Positions 5,437 to 8,000 of a stretch of DNA of 8,000 bases are shown one piece after another. The stretch comes from Betaproteobacteria bacterium (GTDB taxonomy: Bacteria; Pseudomonadota; Gammaproteobacteria; Burkholderiales; UBA9220). The translations under genes and the position numbers were made by a program. Each line of letters starts with the position of its first letter. Positions within the stretch are counted from its first letter, which is position 1. The stretch spans positions 1 through 8,000 of the forward strand of contig DOVS01000333.1 in the NCBI GenBank assembly GCA_003519965.1, read 5' to 3'. The notes beneath the pieces were generated by a model. It ran no database searches and was not told the DNA's origin. It saw only the letters and a program-made list of their open reading frames with translations.

Positions 5437-6522
5437 TTAACTCGCTATCTTTGTCGTCGCCAACTGCTGGCGGAATGTCTCGGTCAAGGCGGGCAAGATG
5501 TGCATGGCGTTGCCGACAATGCCGAATGTGGCAAAATCGAAAATCGGCGCATTGGGATCATTGTTAATGGCGACGATGCAATCCGACGCCTCCATCCCGA
5601 CCCGGTGCTGAATCGCCCCGGAAATACCGGCGGCGATATAGAGCTTGGGCCGCACCGTTTTGCCCGACTGTCCCACCTGGCGCTCCAAATCCGCCCAGCC
5701 CGCCTGCACCACCGGGCGCGAAGCGCCCACTTCGGCGCCGAGTACTTGGGCCAGATCCCAAATTAATTGAAAATTCTCCGGTTTTTTCATGCCGCGTCCG
5801 CCGGACACGATGATGTCGGCGAACGGTAATTGCGGCTTGTCCTGCATGGCGTCGGGGATATACTCCAGCACCTTGGTGATGATATTCGCTTCCACCATGT
5901 TCAGCGGGTGCTCGACAATGGCGCCGCGCCGCGACTCGTCACGCGCGGGCATCGCCATGACCCGCGGACGGACGGTCGCCATCTGAGGACGGTAATTCAG
6001 CGTCACGATGGTGCAGAGCAGGCTGCCGCCGAAGGTAGGGCGCGTCGCCGCCAGACTGCGATTATCGGGATCGATAGTTAGCCCGGTGCAGTCGGCGGTC
6101 AGCCCGGTTTGCAATGTTGTCGCTACGCTGCCGGCGAGGTCGCGGCCTTGAGTGGTCGCGCCGAGCAGCAAAATCTCCGGCTGGTGGGCATTGACCAAAT
6201 CGGTCATGCCCTTGGTAAACGGTTCGTTGCGATAATCCTTGAGAATGTCGTCTTCGATCAGATAGCAGCGGTCGGCGCCATGATAAAACGCTTCCTCGCA
6301 GAAATTCCGGGTCGTCGCGCCAGGCTCCCCAAGCACGACACCCGATAGCGCCACGCCGAGCATGTCGGCCAGTTTGCGGCCCTCGCCGAGCAGCTCCCAG
6401 GAAACCGGATGCACGCGCCCCCGCTCGTGCTCGATAAACACCCAGACCCCTTTGTACCCGGCCAGCCGGGGATCCAGCTCGAATTTGCGTTTGCCTTTCC
6501 TGGCTGGTGCTGTTTCGCTCAT
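5437..6522 (-). CDS. fixB: FixB, electron-transfer flavoprotein alpha-type subunit
   Basis: A 361-residue EtfA-family protein that pairs with FixA and holds the electron-transferring FAD. The N-terminal domain (about 22-220) has [20 protein letters not shown] and the conserved [14 protein letters not shown] (121-134). The C-terminal FAD domain has [15 protein letters not shown] (237-251), then [10 protein letters not shown] (268-276), [20 protein letters not shown] (282-301), the adjoining AIQH (303-306), and [20 protein letters not shown] (319-338). This is the full set of ETF-alpha FAD-binding signatures. The short basic N-terminal extension (residues 1-20) is usual for FixB. ATG 6522 has GGAAAGGA about 7 nt upstream. 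A 78-bp gap with a large hairpin separates it from fixA; fixC follows after 27 nt. No defects seen. Confidence 0.96.
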   Translation of the reverse strand: MSETAPARKGKRKFELDPRLAGYKGVWVFIEHERGRVHPVSWELLGEGRKLADMLGVALSGVVLGEPGATTRNFCEEAFYHGADRCYLIEDDILKDYRNEPFTKGMTDLVNAHQPEILLLGATTQGRDLAGSVATTLQTGLTADCTGLTIDPDNRSLAATRPTFGGSLLCTIVTLNYRPQMATVRPRVMAMPARDESRRGAIVEHPLNMVEANIITKVLEYIPDAMQDKPQLPFADIIVSGGRGMKKPENFQLIWDLAQVLGAEVGASRPVVQAGWADLERQVGQSGKTVRPKLYIAAGISGAIQHRVGMEASDCIVAINNDPNAPIFDFATFGIVGNAMHILPALTETFRQQLATTKIAS

Positions 6523-6550
6523 GACTCTATCCTTTCCTTAAAATCACCGC

Positions 6551-6596
6551 CGCTGGATCAATGCCGCCCGGATGCGCGGGCCGCATTAACCCAGCG
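6551..6596 (-). other. Long stem-loop between fixA and fixB
   Basis: The 78-bp gap between fixA and fixB can fold into a 20-position stem closed by CGCTGG/CCAGCG, with a 6-nt loop (6571-6576). It has one mismatch and two G-U pairs in the minus-strand RNA; the inner arms are AATGCGGCCCG and CGGGCGGCATT. No T-run follows directly, so it is not a typical intrinsic terminator. A processing or mRNA-stabilising role, tuning FixA relative to FixB, is an inference. Confidence 0.65.
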
Positions 6597-6600
6597 TCCG

Positions 6601-7443
6601 TCACGCTTGCTGGGTCAGCTGTTTCTCAATCTGCGGAAAGCGCGTAAACATCTTAGCCAGCAACGTCACGGCCATATCCTTGGGTTCGCCGCTTTCCACC
6701 GCGATAATTTCGGCGCGCGCCGACTTAGGCGTCGGGGCAAACACTTTGCTAACGACGGTGGGCGAACCTTTCAAACCGATCTTGGTCATGTCCTCGATGC
6801 CCGCCGCGTCCTTATCCCATACCTTGAGCGGATGACGGGCGGCGCGGAACATATTGGGCATGGTGGCGAAACGCATTTCGTTTGTGCCTTCCAGCATGGT
6901 AACGAGACAGGGCAGCGCGGTCTTGAGGACTTGCACCCCGCCCTCGGCGCGGCGCTGCACCACGATCTCCCGCTGCTCGACGTCGACCGCCGCGATCCGG
7001 GACACATAGCTCAGCAATTGCAGTCCCAGCCGTTTAGCAACGCCCGGCCCGACTTGCGCGGTATCGCCATCGATGGTTTGCTTGCCGGTAAACACCATGT
7101 CCACCGGCATATTGTTTTGAATTTGACGGATAACCGACGCCAGCGCGCAACTGGTCGCTAACGTATCCGCACCGGCAAACGCCCGGTCAGTCACTAAAAT
7201 GGCGTCGTCGGCCCCGAACGACAGCGCCTTGCGCAGCGCCGCCTCGGCCTGAGGCGGCCCCATGGTAATCACGGTGATGGTGCCGCCGAATTTGTCCTTC
7301 AAGCGCAGCGCCTCTTCCAGCGCAAACAGGTCGTAGGGATTAATAATGGCCGGCACGCCCTGACGCATAATGGTATTGGTCACCGGATGAACGCGGATTT
7401 GGGCGCTGTCCGGCACCTGTTTAATACAAACGACAATATGCAT
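6601..7443 (-). CDS. fixA: FixA, electron-transfer flavoprotein beta-type subunit with the bifurcating flavin
   Basis: A 280-residue EtfB-family protein. In FixABCX complexes this subunit binds the flavin that accepts a hydride from NADH and splits the electrons between a low-potential carrier and the FixB flavin. It begins MHIVVCIKQVPDSAQIRVHP, the standard FixA start. It has the NPYDLFALEEALRLK helix (35-49), the nucleotide-binding GADDAILVTDRAFAGADTLAT (77-97), and the ETF-beta signature TGKQTIDGDTAQVGPGVAKR (119-138). The LPCLVTMLEGTNEMRF region (177-192) is also conserved. ATG 7443 is the only sensible start; GAGGAG lies about 11 nt upstream, slightly far. It is the first gene of the operon, behind a sigma-54 promoter and a NifA-type site in the 172 bp after nifW. 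Length is normal. Confidence 0.96.
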   Translation of the reverse strand: MHIVVCIKQVPDSAQIRVHPVTNTIMRQGVPAIINPYDLFALEEALRLKDKFGGTITVITMGPPQAEAALRKALSFGADDAILVTDRAFAGADTLATSCALASVIRQIQNNMPVDMVFTGKQTIDGDTAQVGPGVAKRLGLQLLSYVSRIAAVDVEQREIVVQRRAEGGVQVLKTALPCLVTMLEGTNEMRFATMPNMFRAARHPLKVWDKDAAGIEDMTKIGLKGSPTVVSKVFAPTPKSARAEIIAVESGEPKDMAVTLLAKMFTRFPQIEKQLTQQA

Positions 7444-7485
7444 AATTGTTAAGCTCCTCGTTCCGTGGCCGTTTTCCCAACCGAC

Positions 7486-7501
7486 AGCAAGCTTCGTACC
7501 A
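7486..7501 (-). promoter_or_regulatory. Sigma-54 (-24/-12) promoter of the fixABCX operon
   Basis: The minus strand reads TGGTACGAAGCTTGCT, a full match to TGGYAC-N5-TTGCW with GG-N10-GC spacing. The transcription start is predicted near 7475, giving a leader of about 32 nt before fixA. A NifA-type site lies about 104 bp upstream of this start, the normal enhancer distance, so the operon should be NifA- and sigma-54-dependent. Confidence 0.85.
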
Positions 7502-7524
7502 AGTCACACCGGATTCTACTTTCA

Positions 7525-7530
7525 TTGATT
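7525..7530 (-). promoter_or_regulatory. Weak IHF-like half-match between the NifA site and the fixA promoter
   Basis: On the minus strand AATCAA-TGAA-AGT matches the left part of the IHF consensus WATCAA-N4-TTR, but only one base of the TTR part. Its place midway between enhancer and promoter is where IHF usually bends nif promoters. The sequence evidence is thin. Confidence 0.2.
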
Positions 7531-7570
7531 TATCAGCGGACTATCTAAAGAAGACCCGCTGCCGGCGCAT

Positions 7571-7586
7571 TGTCGCAAAGCAAACA
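7571..7586. promoter_or_regulatory. NifA upstream activator sequence (TGT-N10-ACA)
   Basis: TGT (7571-7573), ten bases and ACA (7584-7586) form the canonical NifA-binding motif. It lies about 70-85 bp upstream of the -24 element of the fixA promoter. It overlaps one arm of a perfect TGTCGCA/TGCGACA inverted repeat (7571-7577 and 7603-7609). Confidence 0.7.
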
Positions 7587-7615
7587 ATCCGTTCTCCCTA
7601 TGTGCGACATTTCGC

Positions 7616-7945
7616 CTAGCGCGAAGGCAATTGCGCGCGCAATTGCTCTACCGACACCGTTTTAGCGCCTTCGGCGTCACGAAACACCTTAAACACTTTT
7701 TCCTTGATCGCGCTGGAGCCGACGAAGTCCGCGTAGGCGCGCGTTAGCAACGGCTTGCAAGCGGCGCGCAGCGCCGTTTCGTCCATCGCGTCCAGCCCCG
7801 GCGTTTGGCGCAAGTATTGATGGAAACGTTGCAAAATATGCAAGCGGTTGACATTAACGACTTCCTGCCGGTAGGCAATACTGAAAAACTGGAGAAATTC
7901 CTCGGCCGAGGAGAAGCCGTCAAACAGTTCAGCTAGTGGGTTCAT
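7616..7945 (-). CDS. nifW: NifW, nitrogenase-stabilising/protective protein
   Basis: A 109-residue soluble protein of the NifW family, which associates with the MoFe protein of nitrogenase and helps in its maturation or protection from oxygen. The sequence has the family pattern: LAELFDGFSSAEEFLQFF at the N-terminus, VVNVNRLHILQRFHQYL in the middle (about 29-45), and RAYADFVGSSAIKEKVFKVF (69-88). ATG 7945 has an AAGGAT ribosome-binding site about 6 nt upstream and the usual family N-terminus, so the in-frame upstream extension toward 7990 is not used. The start overlaps the TGA of a preceding open frame (ATGA), suggesting translational coupling within an operon entering from the right. The fixABCX operon follows after 172 bp under its own promoter. 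Confidence 0.93.
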   Translation of the reverse strand: MNPLAELFDGFSSAEEFLQFFSIAYRQEVVNVNRLHILQRFHQYLRQTPGLDAMDETALRAACKPLLTRAYADFVGSSAIKEKVFKVFRDAEGAKTVSVEQLRAQLPSR

Positions 7946-7998
7946 GCTGCATCCTTTCCCAATTTCCCGCCGACATCGGCGGTTTCCCAATAAATCCG
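7942..7998 (-). CDS. Possible 3' end of an upstream nif-operon gene (partial)
   Basis: One minus-strand frame is open from the window edge and ends with a TGA at 7944-7942 that overlaps the nifW start as ATGA. It encodes RIYWETADVGGKLGKDAA. Only 18 codons are visible, too few to identify the protein. The overlap is the main support; an open frame this short could be chance. A perfect 7-bp stem (7967-7982, 2-nt loop) lies within it. Confidence 0.35.
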   Translation of the reverse strand, partial: RIYWETADVGGKLGKDAA

Positions 7999-8000
7999 CA

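Noticed and set aside
5146..5766. Plus-strand open frame (206 codons) opposite fixC and fixB
   Set aside because: It is a shadow of intact fixC and fixB coding sequence, with low-complexity Arg/His-rich translation and no ribosome-binding site of note.
6409..7161. Long plus-strand open frame (250 codons) opposite fixB and fixA
   Set aside because: It lies wholly antisense to two clearly recognised genes and the gap between them. GC-rich third positions readily open the opposite frame, and its translation shows no recognisable domain.
7967..7982. Perfect 7-bp stem CCGCCGA/TCGGCGG as a terminator before nifW
   Set aside because: The loop is only 2 nt, there is no T-run, and it sits inside an open frame that overlaps the nifW start, so termination there would be unexpected.
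1..8000. CRISPR arrays, tRNA or rRNA genes, insertion sequences
   Set aside because: I saw no regularly spaced repeats, no tRNA-like cloverleaf with CCA-adjacent acceptor, no rRNA core sequences and no transposase reading frame on either strand.

Overview
The window is the edge of a nitrogen-fixation (nif/fix) gene cluster, almost entirely on the minus strand, from a fairly GC-rich proteobacterium. The NifA, NifW and FixABCX sequences and the sigma-54 type control sites fit a diazotrophic gammaproteobacterium. A methanotroph or an Azotobacter-like organism are both plausible; the window does not decide between them.

Layout, read along the minus strand from the right edge. The last codons of an unidentified gene overlap nifW (7616-7945). 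A control region follows with a near-consensus sigma-54 promoter and an upstream TGT-N10-ACA NifA-binding motif. Then comes the operon fixA-fixB-fixC-fixX (7443 to 3821), a [2Fe-2S] ferredoxin gene broken by a one-base frameshift (3457-3781), and an unrecognised gene split over two frames (2859-3454). About 45 bp beyond the operon lies a visibly AT-richer gene for an abortive-infection-family protein (1950-2789). It is bounded by inverted 16-mers and ends in an attC-like sequence, so it looks like a captured integron gene cassette. Left of this, a plus-strand acidic single-pass membrane protein (923-1771) diverges from a small unknown protein (456-806). The 5' end of nifA (GAF domain) runs off the left edge; it has its own sigma-54-like promoter and an NtrC-like site.

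How the genes work together. NifA is the enhancer-binding activator that, with sigma-54, switches on nif/fix promoters; the fixA control region carries both elements it needs. FixABCX is the flavin-based electron-bifurcating complex that oxidises NADH and sends electrons both to quinone and to a low-potential ferredoxin or flavodoxin feeding nitrogenase. The ferredoxin gene behind fixX could encode a partner. NifW protects or stabilises the nitrogenase MoFe protein. The Abi-like gene is foreign to this pathway but points the same way as the fix operon, so it could be transcribed by read-through.

Most notable are the cassette-like defence gene at the end of a nif operon, the ferredoxin with both a frameshift and a missing cluster-ligand cysteine, the two opposite-sign frameshifts within about 450 bp (real decay or base-calling error), a 20-bp-stem hairpin between fixA and fixB, and the two sigma-54-type control regions.
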